Assembly (NCBI RefSeq): GCF_016741875.1
Contig: NZ_JAERRF010000008.1
Coordinates: 248,001 to 312,000, forward strand
Reading direction: 5' to 3'
Length of the DNA stretch: 64,000 bases
Origin: Streptomyces coffeae
GTDB taxonomy: Bacteria; Actinomycetota; Actinomycetes; Streptomycetales; Streptomycetaceae
The notes under the pieces were generated by a model. The model was not told the DNA's origin, ran no database searches, and saw nothing but the letters and a program-made list of their open reading frames with translations. Shown piece after piece: positions 33,914 through 43,366 of this stretch (position 1 is the stretch's first letter; each line of letters starts with the position of its first letter). Both the position numbers and the translations under genes were made by a program.

Positions 33914-36790
33914 ATGAGCGAGACCAATGCCGCGGCCGAGGTGGCCGCGCCGCACCGCTACACGGCCGCCCTGGCCGCTGACATCGAAGCCCGCTGGCAG
34001 GACTTCTGGGCCGCGAACGGCACGTATGACGCGGCCAACCCCAGCGGTGACCTGGCCGGTGACGCCGAGGCCGTCGCCCGGCCCAAGAAGTTCGTCATGG
34101 ACATGTTCCCGTACCCCTCGGGTGCGGGTCTGCACGTCGGCCATCCGCTGGGCTACATCGCCACCGACGCCTACGCCCGCTACCACCGCATGACGGGCCA
34201 CAACGTCCTGCACACCCTGGGCTTCGACGCCTTCGGCCTGCCCGCCGAGCAGTACGCGGTGCAGACCGGCACCCACCCCAGGGTGAGCACCGAGGCCAAC
34301 ATCGAGAACATGCGGCGCCAGCTGCGCCGGTTGGGCCTGGGCCACGATCCGCGCCGCTCCTTCGCGACGATCGACCCGGACTACTACCGGTGGACCCAGT
34401 GGATCTTCCTCCAGATCTTCAATTCCTGGTACGACCCGGAGGCGCGGAAGGCCCGCCCGATCGCCACCCTGGTCGAGCAGTTCACCTCCGGTGAGCGCCC
34501 GACCCCCGACGGCCGCCCCTGGGCCGAGCTGACCGAGGCCGAGCGCGCGGACGTCCTGGGCGGCTACCGCCTGGCGTACGCCTCGGACGCGCCCGTCAAC
34601 TGGTGCCCCGGGCTGGGCACCGTGCTGGCCAACGAGGAGGTCACCGCGGAGGGCCGCTCCGAGCGCGGCAACTTCCCCGTCTTCAAGGCCAAGCTGCGCC
34701 AGTGGAACATGCGCATCACCGCCTACGCCGACCGGCTGCTGTCGGACCTGGACGCGCTGGACTGGCCCGAGGCCATCAAGCTGCAACAGCGCAACTGGAT
34801 CGGGCGCAGCGAGGGTGCCCGGGTGGACTTCCCGGTGGCCGACCACCCCGAGGCGAAGATCACCGTCTTCACCACCCGCCAGGACACCCTGTTCGGCGCC
34901 ACCTATATGGTGCTGGCCCCCGAGCACGGCCTGGTGGACGAGATCGTCCCGGCCGCCTGGCCCGAGGGCACCCACGAGGTGTGGACCGGCGGGCACGCCA
35001 CCCCGGCCGCGGCCATCGCCGCGTACCGCAAGCAGGCCGCGGCCAAGTCCGATGTGGAGCGGCAGGCCGAGGCCAAGGACAAGACCGGTGTCTTCACCGG
35101 CGCGTTCGCGGTCAACCCGGTCAGCGGCGAACCGGTGCCGGTCTTCATCGCCGACTATGTGCTGATGGGCTACGGCACCGGCGCGATCATGGCCGTTCCG
35201 GCGCATGACACCCGTGACTTCGCCTTCGCCCGCGCCTTCGAACTGCCCATGCGCTGTGTGGTGAAGCCCTCGGACGACCGTGGCACCGACCCCTCCACCT
35301 GGGACGACGCCTTCGCCTCCTATGACGCGAAGATCGTCAACTCCACTGGGGAGTCCGTCTCGCTGGACGGGCTGGGCGTCGTCGAGGCCAAGGCGCGTAT
35401 CACCGAGTGGCTGGAGGCCCGCGGGATCGGCGAGGGCACCGTCAACTTCCGGCTGCGTGACTGGCTGTTCAGCCGCCAGCGCTACTGGGGCGAGCCCTTC
35501 CCGATCGTCTACGACGAGGACGGCATCGCCCATCCGCTGCCCGAGTCGATGCTGCCCCTGGAGCTGCCCGAGGTCGACGACTACGCACCGCGCACCTTCG
35601 ACCCGGACGATGCCGACACCTCCCCGGAGACCCCGCTGTCCCGGAACGAGGACTGGGTCAACGTGATGCTGGACCTGGGTGACGGCCGCGGCCCCCGCCG
35701 GTACCGCCGCGAGACCAACACCATGCCCAACTGGGCCGGATCGTGCTGGTACGAGCTGCGCTACCTGGACCCGCGCAACGACGACCGGCTGGTCGACCCG
35801 GACATCGAGCGCTACTGGATGGGCCCGCGCGAGGGGCAGCCGGGCGGCGGTGTCGACCTGTACATCGGCGGCGCCGAGCACGCCGTACTGCATCTGCTGT
35901 ACGCCCGCTTCTGGTCCAAGGTGCTGTTCGACCTGCGCCATGTCTCCTCGTCCGAGCCGTTCCACAAGCTGTACAACCAGGGCATGATCCAGGCGTTTGT
36001 CTACCGGGACAGCCGGGGCATCGCCGTTCCGGCCGCCGAGGTCGAGGAGCGCGACGGCGCCTACTGGTACCAGGGCGAGAAGGTCACCCGGGTGCTGGGC
36101 AAGATGGGCAAGTCCCTGAAGAACGCCGTCACGCCGGACGAGATCTGCGCCGAGTACGGGGCCGACACGCTGCGGCTGTACGAGCTGGCCATGGGCCCGC
36201 TGGACGTTTCGCGCCCCTGGGACACCCGCGCGGTCGTCGGCCAGTACCGGCTGTTGCAGCGGCTGTGGCGCAATGTCGTGGACGAGAACACCGGCGAGCC
36301 GGTGGTCGTCGACGCCGAGCCCGACGAGGCGACGCTGCGCGCCCTGCACAAGGCGATCGACGGGGTCCGGCAGGACATGGTGGGCCTGCGCTTCAACACC
36401 GCCATCGCCAAGATCACCGAGCTGAACAACCACGTCACCAAGGTGCGTGAGGTGCCGCGCCAGGTGGCCGAGGGCCTGGTGCTGCTGATCGCCCCGCTGG
36501 CCCCGCACATCGCCGAGGAGCTGTGGCGCAAGCTGGGCCACACCACCTCGGTCGTCCACGAGCCCCTGCCGGTCGCCGACCCGGCGTATGTGGTGGACGA
36601 GACGGTGACGTGCGTGGTGCAGATCAAGGGCAAGGTCAAGGCGCGGCTGGAGGTGTCCCCGTCGGTCTCGGAGGACGAGCTGGAGAAGCTGGCCCTGGGA
36701 GACCCGGCGGTGGTGGCGGCGCTGGACGGCGCGGGCATCCGCAAGGTGATCGTGCGGGCGCCGAAGCTGGTCAACATCGTCCCGGCGTGA
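33914..36790 (+). CDS. leuS: Leucyl-tRNA synthetase
   Basis: LeuRS charges tRNA-Leu. The 958-residue class I synthetase has HVGH (H74-H77, within GLHVGHPLGYIATD) and KMGKS (730-734), a KMSKS variant usual for this lineage. The editing domain (about residues 270-430; FTTRQDTLFGATYMVLAP) and the C-terminal anticodon-binding region are present. The ATG at 33914 is chosen by homology (SETNAAAEVAAPHRYTA); the frame is open further upstream across the attenuator and tRNA. Regulation is probably by the leader described before it. Confidence 0.96.
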   Translation: MSETNAAAEVAAPHRYTAALAADIEARWQDFWAANGTYDAANPSGDLAGDAEAVARPKKFVMDMFPYPSGAGLHVGHPLGYIATDAYARYHRMTGHNVLHTLGFDAFGLPAEQYAVQTGTHPRVSTEANIENMRRQLRRLGLGHDPRRSFATIDPDYYRWTQWIFLQIFNSWYDPEARKARPIATLVEQFTSGERPTPDGRPWAELTEAERADVLGGYRLAYASDAPVNWCPGLGTVLANEEVTAEGRSERGNFPVFKAKLRQWNMRITAYADRLLSDLDALDWPEAIKLQQRNWIGRSEGARVDFPVADHPEAKITVFTTRQDTLFGATYMVLAPEHGLVDEIVPAAWPEGTHEVWTGGHATPAAAIAAYRKQAAAKSDVERQAEAKDKTGVFTGAFAVNPVSGEPVPVFIADYVLMGYGTGAIMAVPAHDTRDFAFARAFELPMRCVVKPSDDRGTDPSTWDDAFASYDAKIVNSTGESVSLDGLGVVEAKARITEWLEARGIGEGTVNFRLRDWLFSRQRYWGEPFPIVYDEDGIAHPLPESMLPLELPEVDDYAPRTFDPDDADTSPETPLSRNEDWVNVMLDLGDGRGPRRYRRETNTMPNWAGSCWYELRYLDPRNDDRLVDPDIERYWMGPREGQPGGGVDLYIGGAEHAVLHLLYARFWSKVLFDLRHVSSSEPFHKLYNQGMIQAFVYRDSRGIAVPAAEVEERDGAYWYQGEKVTRVLGKMGKSLKNAVTPDEICAEYGADTLRLYELAMGPLDVSRPWDTRAVVGQYRLLQRLWRNVVDENTGEPVVVDAEPDEATLRALHKAIDGVRQDMVGLRFNTAIAKITELNNHVTKVREVPRQVAEGLVLLIAPLAPHIAEELWRKLGHTTSVVHEPLPVADPAYVVDETVTCVVQIKGKVKARLEVSPSVSEDELEKLALGDPAVVAALDGAGIRKVIVRAPKLVNIVPA

Positions 36791-36836
36791 TCGCTGTCGG
36801 TCCGGCGTGATCGTTGTCGTTCCGGGGTGACGGTCG

Positions 36837-36900
36837 CCGCGTGGCGGTTTCCCCGCGTGGCGGTTCCCCGCGTGGCGGTTCCCCGCGTGGCGGTTCCCCG
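36837..36900. repeat. Tandem repeat after leuS
   Basis: Four units of GCGTGGCGGTTCCCC (the first with an extra T) follow the leuS stop, just ahead of a large terminator. The unit length is 15-16 bp. Confidence 0.85.
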
Positions 36901-36902
36901 TA

Positions 36903-36943
36903 CGGGCGGGCCGGGGGTTCCTCAGGAACCCCCGGCCCGCCCG
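36903..36943 (+). terminator. Very strong terminator after leuS
   Basis: A 19-bp perfect stem (36903-36921 with 36925-36943) closes on a TCA loop; the inner part reads GGGGGTTCC/GGAACCCCC. It is the longest perfect hairpin seen in this window. Confidence 0.85.
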
Positions 36944-37015
36944 GTCCGTTTAGGCTGGAGGAACGAGTGCCGTTGACGCGTGCCGCCGCCGTGACCGACG
37001 CCCGAAGGAGCGCGC

Positions 37016-37762
37016 ATGGAAGCCGTTTGGATCCTGTTGGTGCTGTTCCTGGTCTGTGCCGGAATGGGGGTCTACGCGACCGCGCGGGCGGTCAAGGCGG
37101 CCAAGCGGGGCATCGACCGCACCGTGCACCAAGCCCGGCGCACGGTGGAGGACACCCGGCTGCGGGCCCGCCAGTTCGCCCAGCCGGGCACCGCCGGTGA
37201 GCTGGCCGAGCTGCGGCTGTCCCTGCGCTCCTCGATGCAGGCCACCGAGCAGGCGCTGAACGCCTCGGCGGAGCAAGACCGCTCGCTGTCGGAGTCGTTG
37301 GGGCTGTTCCGGCGGCTCACCGAGCACGGGCAGGAACTGGAGGAGGACCTCAAGCGGCTGGAGCGGGAACCCGACAAGGCCAGGGTCACCGCCCTGCTGC
37401 CCGAGCTGCGGGAGCGCACCCAGCGGATCACCCACTCCGCGGACTCGCTGCGATGGGCGGCGCGGGACCGGGCCCAGCGGTTCGCCCGGGACGATCTGGA
37501 GACACTGGGCCGCGAGATCGACATGGAGGCGGGCGCGCTGCGGCACTGGACGTCGGAGGAGCCGGGGCAGCCGCAGGGGGCGCAGGGGGTCTCTCAAGGT
37601 GCTTCCGAGCGTTCCGAGGATTCCGGGCGATCTGAGCGTTCTGAGCGTTCCGGGCGGACGCGGCCGCCGGAGCCGCCTTCGATCGGTACGGCGCCCCGGA
37701 CGGAGGGTTTCTCCTGGCAGAAGCCGTGGCAGAAATCCGCCCGTCCGGAGAACACGGCCTGA
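37016..37762 (+). CDS. Membrane-anchored coiled-coil protein
   Basis: This 248-residue protein begins with a membrane helix (AVWILLVLFLVCAGMGVYAT) and continues with long charged helices: KAAKRGIDRTVHQARRTVED, LTEHGQELEEDLKRLERE and LRERTQRITHSADSLRWAAR. A Ser/Glu/Arg repeat tail follows (SERSEDSGRSERSERSGR). No enzyme motif is seen. It probably faces the cytoplasm as an adaptor or structural protein. The ATG follows AAGGAGCGCGC. Function unknown. Confidence 0.8.
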   Translation: MEAVWILLVLFLVCAGMGVYATARAVKAAKRGIDRTVHQARRTVEDTRLRARQFAQPGTAGELAELRLSLRSSMQATEQALNASAEQDRSLSESLGLFRRLTEHGQELEEDLKRLEREPDKARVTALLPELRERTQRITHSADSLRWAARDRAQRFARDDLETLGREIDMEAGALRHWTSEEPGQPQGAQGVSQGASERSEDSGRSERSERSGRTRPPEPPSIGTAPRTEGFSWQKPWQKSARPENTA

Positions 37763-37875
37763 CGCGGATCGCACAGGCGCCGATGCGGGCCGGAACGGGC
37801 CTGACCGGTACGGTCAGTGATCATCTGGCGGGGTCGAGCTGTCGGCCCGGCGCGTCCCCCGATAACCTCCCTGTC

Positions 37876-38721
37876 ATGTCCCGCCATGTCGCGATCGTGA
37901 CCGATTCAACGGCGTACCTGCCGCAGGAGGCGATGGAGCGGCACCGCATCACCGCCGTTCCGCTGACGGTGGTGCTCGGAGACCGGGCCCTGGAGGAGGG
38001 CACCGAGATCTCGGCGCGTTCCCTCGCACAGGCCCTCCAGAAGCGCAGGCCGGTGACAACTTCCCGGCCCAGCCCCGAGATGTTCGCCGCGGCCTACCGC
38101 GCCGCCGCCGCGGAGGGGGCTACGGGCATCGTCTCCCTCCATCTGTCCGCCGAGATCTCCGGTACCTACGACGCGGCGGTGCTCGCCGCCCAGGACGCCC
38201 CGGTGCCGGTGCGGGTGATGGACAGCGGCATGGTCGCGATGGCGCTGGGCTTCTGCGCGCTGGCCGCGGCCGAGACGGCGGACGGCGGGGGCACGCTGGA
38301 CGAGATCGTGGCGGCGGCCCAGAAGCGGGCCGACGGCACCGCGGCCTACTTCTACGTGGACACCCTCGACTATCTGCGGCGCGGCGGCCGCATCGGCACG
38401 GCGCAGGCCCTCCTCGGCTCCGCGCTGGCGGTCAAACCGCTGCTCCAGCTCGACGACGGGCGGATCTCACTCCGGGAGAAGGTGCGCACCGCCTCGAAGG
38501 CCATCGCCCGGCTGGAGGAGCTGGTGGTGGAGCGGGCCGGACAGAGCTCCGTGGACATCGCGGTGCAGCATCTGGCGGCGGGGGAGCGGGCGGCGGCGCT
38601 CGCGGATCGGCTGCGGGAGCGGGTGCCGGGGCTGGTGGAGCTGTATGTGGGGGAGGTGGGCGCGGTGATCGGCGCCCACACCGGGCCGGGACTGCTGGGC
38701 GCGATCGTTTCGCCGCGGTAG
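37876..38721 (+). CDS. DegV family fatty-acid-binding protein
   Basis: The 281-residue protein begins SRHVAIVTDSTAYLPQEAM and has RRPVTTSRPSPEMF, VVSLHLSAEISGTYDAA-like GIVSLHLSAEISGTYDAAVL, MDSGMVAMALGF and GRIGTAQALLGSALAVKPLL. DegV proteins bind a fatty acid and feed it to a kinase in Firmicutes; in actinobacteria the partner is not always present. TAACCT lies 7 nt before the ATG, suggesting a leaderless or near-leaderless message. Confidence 0.92.
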   Translation: MSRHVAIVTDSTAYLPQEAMERHRITAVPLTVVLGDRALEEGTEISARSLAQALQKRRPVTTSRPSPEMFAAAYRAAAAEGATGIVSLHLSAEISGTYDAAVLAAQDAPVPVRVMDSGMVAMALGFCALAAAETADGGGTLDEIVAAAQKRADGTAAYFYVDTLDYLRRGGRIGTAQALLGSALAVKPLLQLDDGRISLREKVRTASKAIARLEELVVERAGQSSVDIAVQHLAAGERAAALADRLRERVPGLVELYVGEVGAVIGAHTGPGLLGAIVSPR

Positions 38722-38841
38722 GGGCCGGGGGCTGGGGTCGGTCACTCGCCGGGGTGACCGGGATATCCACAACCGCTGGGTTTTCCCCGGGATGTGGGGC
38801 GGCTCAGCGGGATCGACCGGATGTGCCTACGGTCGGGAGGC

Positions 38842-39981
38842 ATGAGGTCACGATCACAGCCAGTAATCATCGGTACGGAGCGCGGTCGTCATCGCGGGGG
38901 TCGGGCGTTCGCGCCGGCGGGAAAGCCGTCGTCCGCGGCTCGGGCCGCGGCCCTGTTGCCCGCGCGCCACGCTGGGCGGCAGAGCGGATGCGGCACCACC
39001 GTCGCCCTCGGTAGCCGGGACGGTCCGGAGGCGCAGGCTCCGGCGCGTCCGGCACCCCGGTGGGCCGACACGGTCGAGTCCGAGGAGGACGTTGAGGCCG
39101 GGGCCGGGGCCGGAGCCAGAGCCAGAGCCAGAGCCGGGGCAGGAGCCGGGACCGGCGTCGGGACCGGTGGTGGTGGGGCGGTGCGGCGCCGCGAGCGGAC
39201 CCGGCTGGTGCTGCGGGAGCGGCTGCCGACATGGCTCCAGGTGCGCTGCGGTATGCGGCTCAGAACCCTCGCGGCGCTGTCGGTCACTCTGCTCGTGGCG
39301 GTGGCCTTCGCGGTGTACCACTTCTGGACCGGCCGTCCGCAGACCGTGCGAGCGCCGGAGCCCGAAGCGCCGCGCGCCGCGCCCGCCGGGCCTGTTCCCA
39401 CCCCTGGTGGGCGGTCCGGCGTGGGTGCGGGCCGTTCGGTCGTGGTCGATGTGACGGGCAAGGTCCGCCGCCCGGGGTTGCGTACGCTGCCGTCCGGCGC
39501 GCGGGTCGACGACGCTCTGGAGGCGGCGGGCGGGGTACGGCCGGGCGCGGACACCAGCGGGCTGAACCGCGCCCGTCCGCTGGTCGACGGCGAACAGCTC
39601 GTGGTCGGCGCCCCGGCGGGCCAGGCCCCCGGCGGCGGCCCGCCCTCCGCAGGGGGCAACGCCGCGGGTACGGGCGGCGGTACGGGCCCCGGAGCCGGCA
39701 CGGGCACCGGTAACGGTGCTCCCGGTGCGCCGGGCGGTCCGGGTGCGCCGGGCGGTCCGGGTGCGCCGGGCGGTCCGGGTGCGCCGGGTGGTCCGGTCAG
39801 CCTCAACTCCGCGACTCCCGAGCAGTTGGACACCCTGCCAGGCGTCGGTCCGGTGCTGGCGCGGCACATCATCGACTACCGCACCCAGCACGGCGGTTTC
39901 CGCAGCATCGATGAACTCCGCGAAGTGAATGGGATCGGCGAGCGCCGGTTCGCCGATCTGCGTCCGCTGGTCCGCCCATGA
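38842..39981 (+). CDS. comEA: ComEA-like helix-hairpin-helix DNA-binding protein
   Basis: With the ATG at 38842 it has 379 residues; GTG 38794 and ATG 38821 are alternatives. A membrane helix (LAALSVTLLVAVAFAVYHF) lies near residue 150, preceded by Gly/Ala/Arg low complexity. An SLBB domain follows (SVVVDVTGKVRRPGLRTL to VDGEQLVVGAP), then four GAPGGP repeats, then the helix-hairpin-helix (LNSATPEQLDTLPGVGPVLA to GIGERRFADLRPLV). ComEA binds incoming DNA at the outer membrane face in competent bacteria. The stop overlaps comEC by 4 bp. Confidence 0.88.
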   Translation: MRSRSQPVIIGTERGRHRGGRAFAPAGKPSSAARAAALLPARHAGRQSGCGTTVALGSRDGPEAQAPARPAPRWADTVESEEDVEAGAGAGARARARAGAGAGTGVGTGGGGAVRRRERTRLVLRERLPTWLQVRCGMRLRTLAALSVTLLVAVAFAVYHFWTGRPQTVRAPEPEAPRAAPAGPVPTPGGRSGVGAGRSVVVDVTGKVRRPGLRTLPSGARVDDALEAAGGVRPGADTSGLNRARPLVDGEQLVVGAPAGQAPGGGPPSAGGNAAGTGGGTGPGAGTGTGNGAPGAPGGPGAPGGPGAPGGPGAPGGPVSLNSATPEQLDTLPGVGPVLARHIIDYRTQHGGFRSIDELREVNGIGERRFADLRPLVRP

Positions 39982-42900
39982 CGGCACAGCCCACCCGGGC
40001 CCGTGCACCGGTGCATGCCGCGGCCGCCTCTCCGCGCGGGGCGTCCGAGCCCCGCCAGGAGGGCCCGCCCGACCTCCGGCTGGTGCCACCCGCCGTCACG
40101 GCCTGGATCGCCGCGGCCGTCGCCCTGGGCACGCCGGGCCGGACCGTCGCCGTGGTCTGCGCGCTGGCCTGCCTCGCGGCAGCCGCCCTGCTGTTCAGGA
40201 CCAGCCATCCGCTCCGGGCCCGCGATCTGCTCAGGTCCCGTGACCTGTTCCGGGCCCGTCATCTGTTCCGGGACCGCGGCCTGTTGGGGGTCGGCCATCG
40301 AACGGACCCGGCCATGGCTGGTCGGCCACGCGCGGGCACACCCCGTCCCCACCACGGCCCCGACGGTACCCGCCCTCCCGGCGCCGTGCTCCCGGCCCAC
40401 GATCCGGCGACCCGGACGGGCGGGAGAGGGGTGGCGCGCGACACCAACTCCCCCACGCACGGCGGCGGGCGGCGGCGGAGCGTTGCGGGGGCGGTAGCGG
40501 CGGCGCTGCTCTGCGGTGCGGCAGCGGGGGCGGTCGCCGCGCTGCATGCGGCCGAGGTGCGGGAGGGTCCGGTTCCGTCGCTGGCCCGGGAGTACGCCGG
40601 GATCACCGCCGAGGTCAAGGTCACCGGTGACCCCCGGCTCACCCGCCCCCGGGTGCGGGGTGCCGCGCTCGCGCCCGTGGCGGTGGTGATCGAGGCGGAG
40701 GTCGGGCGGGTCACCGGACCCGACGGCACAACGACCGTCACCCGTGCCCCCGTGCTGGTGACGGTCCGGGCGGGGGCCGCGCGGGAGCGGGCGCGCTGGC
40801 TCGAGCTGCTGCCCTCGACCCGGCTGCGGCTGCACGGCCGTCTGGCGCCGCCGCTGCGCGAGGGGGACCGCGTCGCGGCCGTGGTGCGGGTCGACGGCGG
40901 TGGGCCGCCGCGGGTCATCGGTGAGCCCAGCGCCCTCCAGCAGCAGGCGGGACGGCTGCGCGCGGGGCTGCGGACCGCGACGGACGGGCTCTCCCCGGAC
41001 GCGCGGGCACTGCTGCCGGGGCTGGTCGTGGGGGACACCTCCCGGGTACCGCCCGACCTCGACGAGGCGTTCCGGGCCACGGACCTGCTTCATCTGATGG
41101 CGGTCTCCGGCAGCAATCTGACACTCGTTCTCGCCCTGCTGATCGGCCCGCCCCGCCTTGCCGCACGGGCCGAGCGGCGGGGGCTGGCCGCCGCGCTCGG
41201 GCTGCGGCTCAGAGCGACGGCGGTGCTCGGCGGCGCGCTCACCCTGTGCTTTGTCATCGTGTGCCGTCCCGAGCCCAGTGTGCTGCGCGCGGCGGTGTGC
41301 GGGCTGATCACCCTGCTCGCCCTCGGTACCGGACGGCGTAGATCCCTGCTGCCCGCCCTGGCCGCCGCCGTTCTCGCGCTGGTCCTCTACGACCCATGGC
41401 TGGCGCGGGACTACGGTTTCGCGCTCTCGGTCCTGGCCACCGGCGCGCTGCTCACCTTCGCGCCGGTGTGGTCGGCCGCGCTGCGCCGCCGTGGTGTGCC
41501 GGGCCGATGGGCGGAGGTGCTGGCGGCGGCCGCGGCCGCCCAGGCGGTCTGTGCTCCGGTCGTCGTGGTGCTGGCCGAGCGGGTGAGTCTGGTGGGGGTT
41601 CCCTGCAATCTGCTGGCCGAGGTGGCGGTCGGCCCGGCCACCGTCCTCGGGTTCGCCGCGCTCGCCGCGGCGCCGTTCGCTCCGCCGCTCGCCGGGTGGA
41701 TCGCCTGGCCGGCCGGATGGCCCGCGGAGTGGATCGCCGAGGTGGCCCGGAGGGGCGCGGCCCTGCCCGGGGCGGAGCTGGACTGGCCGGGCGGGTGGCA
41801 GGGCGGGCTGCTACTGGCCCTCGCCACCCTGGCCGCCGTTCTGGTGGGCCGGCGCGTGCTGCACCACCGGTGGCTGTGCGCGGTGTGCGCGCTGGGCCTG
41901 CTGCTCGCGGTGGTCCGCCCGGCGCCGTTGGCCCGGGTCATCACCGGCTGGCCACCGTCCGGTTGGCGGCTGGTGGCGTGTGATGTCGGCCAAGGCGACG
42001 CACTGGTCCTGGCGGCTGGATCCGGTACGGCCGTCGTGGTGGACACCGGCCCCGAGCCCCACGCCGTCGACCGCTGTCTGCGCTCCCTGGGTGTGGTCCG
42101 GATCCCGCTGCTGGTGCTCACCCACTTCCACGCCGACCATGTGGCCGGGCTGACCGGTGTGTTGCGCGGGCGCGGGGTGGGCGCCATCGAGACGACCAGC
42201 CTGGAGGATCCGCCGGGCCAGGCCGAGTTCGTGCGGCGCCGTGCGCGGGCGGCGCATGTTCCGGTGGTCGCGGCGGAGCCGGGGGAGCGGCGCCGGTTCG
42301 GCCCGCTGTCCTGGGAGGTCCTGTGGCCCGCGCCGCCACCCCCGGCATCGCCCCCGGCCACCCCCGCCGTACCGACGACGGAGGGGGCGAACGACGCGAG
42401 CGTCACCCTGTTCGTGCGTACCGCGGGGCTGACCCTGCTGCTCCTCGGTGACCTCGAACCACCCGCCCAACGGGCCCTGCTGGCGGCGCACCCCGAGCTG
42501 CCCCGGGTCGATGTGGTGAAGGTCGCCCACCACGGCTCGGCCTATCAGGACCCCCGGCTGATGCACCGCCTCCGCCCGCGCCTCGCGCTGATCTCCTGCG
42601 GTGCGGACAATCCGTACGGTCATCCGTCCCCGCGCACCATCGCGGCCCTGCGTGTCCAGGGGGCGGCCGTGCTGCGGACGGACACCGACGGGCCGATCGC
42701 CGTGACGGGGCCCGCGCTGCGCGCGGTGCTCAGACGGCCCACACGCCGTTCCGCATCAGATGGCGCTCCGGGAGCTCGGGCTCCTCGTACCAGACCTGTA
42801 CCTCGGTGGGTGCCACCTTGTAGTACGCGTAGGAGGAGCCGTTCTCCGATCTGCGGGGATCCCACAGCGACTTGGCCGCGAAGGTGTCGGCGGTGGCGAC

Positions 42901-43184
42901 CGGCACCTCGTCCCGGGCGAACTCCTCCACGGTTCCCCCGATCAGCACCACATCACGGGTGTCGGCCAGGGAGAGCCGGGCCCAGCCGACTTCCCGCAGA
43001 TTGCGGCCGGTGGGATTGGTCCGGCGGGTGGAGAGCCAGATCGCCTCGCCGTCCCACAGGAACGACAGCGGCACCAGGCAGGCACCCCCTGCCCGTCGGC
43101 GGACGCCACCCAGATGTCCGCCTCCCGCTCCAACCGCTCCAACAGATCGCGTTTGCGCTGCCGTTGATCGCGCACCGCCACTGA
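39978..43184 (+). CDS. comEC: ComEC/Rec2 family DNA-uptake channel protein, unusually extended
   Basis: The 1068-residue frame carries a competence-type membrane core (LLHLMAVSGSNLTLVLALLI, VVCRPEPSVLRAAVCGLI) and a C-terminal metallo-beta-lactamase domain (LVACDVGQGDALVLA, LTHFHADHVAGLTG, VAHHGSAYQD). ComEC would translocate single-stranded DNA. An early low-complexity insert (about residues 78-175) includes four 18-bp repeats reading RSRDLFRAR. The homologous part ends near VLRRPTRR at about 42750; the last 145 residues run antisense through the downstream gene and look non-native. The start overlaps comEA (ATGA). Confidence 0.85.
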   Translation: MTAQPTRARAPVHAAAASPRGASEPRQEGPPDLRLVPPAVTAWIAAAVALGTPGRTVAVVCALACLAAAALLFRTSHPLRARDLLRSRDLFRARHLFRDRGLLGVGHRTDPAMAGRPRAGTPRPHHGPDGTRPPGAVLPAHDPATRTGGRGVARDTNSPTHGGGRRRSVAGAVAAALLCGAAAGAVAALHAAEVREGPVPSLAREYAGITAEVKVTGDPRLTRPRVRGAALAPVAVVIEAEVGRVTGPDGTTTVTRAPVLVTVRAGAARERARWLELLPSTRLRLHGRLAPPLREGDRVAAVVRVDGGGPPRVIGEPSALQQQAGRLRAGLRTATDGLSPDARALLPGLVVGDTSRVPPDLDEAFRATDLLHLMAVSGSNLTLVLALLIGPPRLAARAERRGLAAALGLRLRATAVLGGALTLCFVIVCRPEPSVLRAAVCGLITLLALGTGRRRSLLPALAAAVLALVLYDPWLARDYGFALSVLATGALLTFAPVWSAALRRRGVPGRWAEVLAAAAAAQAVCAPVVVVLAERVSLVGVPCNLLAEVAVGPATVLGFAALAAAPFAPPLAGWIAWPAGWPAEWIAEVARRGAALPGAELDWPGGWQGGLLLALATLAAVLVGRRVLHHRWLCAVCALGLLLAVVRPAPLARVITGWPPSGWRLVACDVGQGDALVLAAGSGTAVVVDTGPEPHAVDRCLRSLGVVRIPLLVLTHFHADHVAGLTGVLRGRGVGAIETTSLEDPPGQAEFVRRRARAAHVPVVAAEPGERRRFGPLSWEVLWPAPPPPASPPATPAVPTTEGANDASVTLFVRTAGLTLLLLGDLEPPAQRALLAAHPELPRVDVVKVAHHGSAYQDPRLMHRLRPRLALISCGADNPYGHPSPRTIAALRVQGAAVLRTDTDGPIAVTGPALRAVLRRPTRRSASDGAPGARAPRTRPVPRWVPPCSTRRRSRSPICGDPTATWPRRCRRWRPAPRPGRTPPRFPRSAPHHGCRPGRAGPSRLPADCGRWDWSGGWRARSPRRPTGTTAAPGRHPLPVGGRHPDVRLPLQPLQQIAFALPLIAHRH

Positions 43185-43205
43185 ATCGTTTGAATCGTTC
43201 CCCAT
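42730..43205 (-). pseudogene. Flavin/F420-binding PPOX-family protein, frameshifted
   Basis: Two overlapping frames together make one protein. The N-terminal half starts at 43205 with GNDSNDSVAVRDQRQRKRDL and EREADIWVASADGQGVP. It then breaks near 43080-43090, and the rest continues in another frame as LVPLSFLWDGEAIWLSTRRT to ERHLMRNGVWAV. Joined, it is a normal split-barrel pyridoxamine-phosphate-oxidase-like protein of about 158 residues. One missing base at the GTGCC/TGCC junction (minus strand) explains the break. It may be a true pseudogene or a sequencing error. Cofactor and substrate unknown. Confidence 0.65.
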
Positions 43206-43366
43206 GGTCCGCCCGTTCCCCTCTCGACCGGTCTGCCTCAGCGCACGCTATCCACGCGGCGGCGCCCGGTGCCTCGGGCATGCGGCGTAGGGCCGGGGCC
43301 GTACGCCCGGACGGACCGGCGGTATACGCCGGACCGGTGCCGTACGCCCCGGACGGCCCCGGGCCG

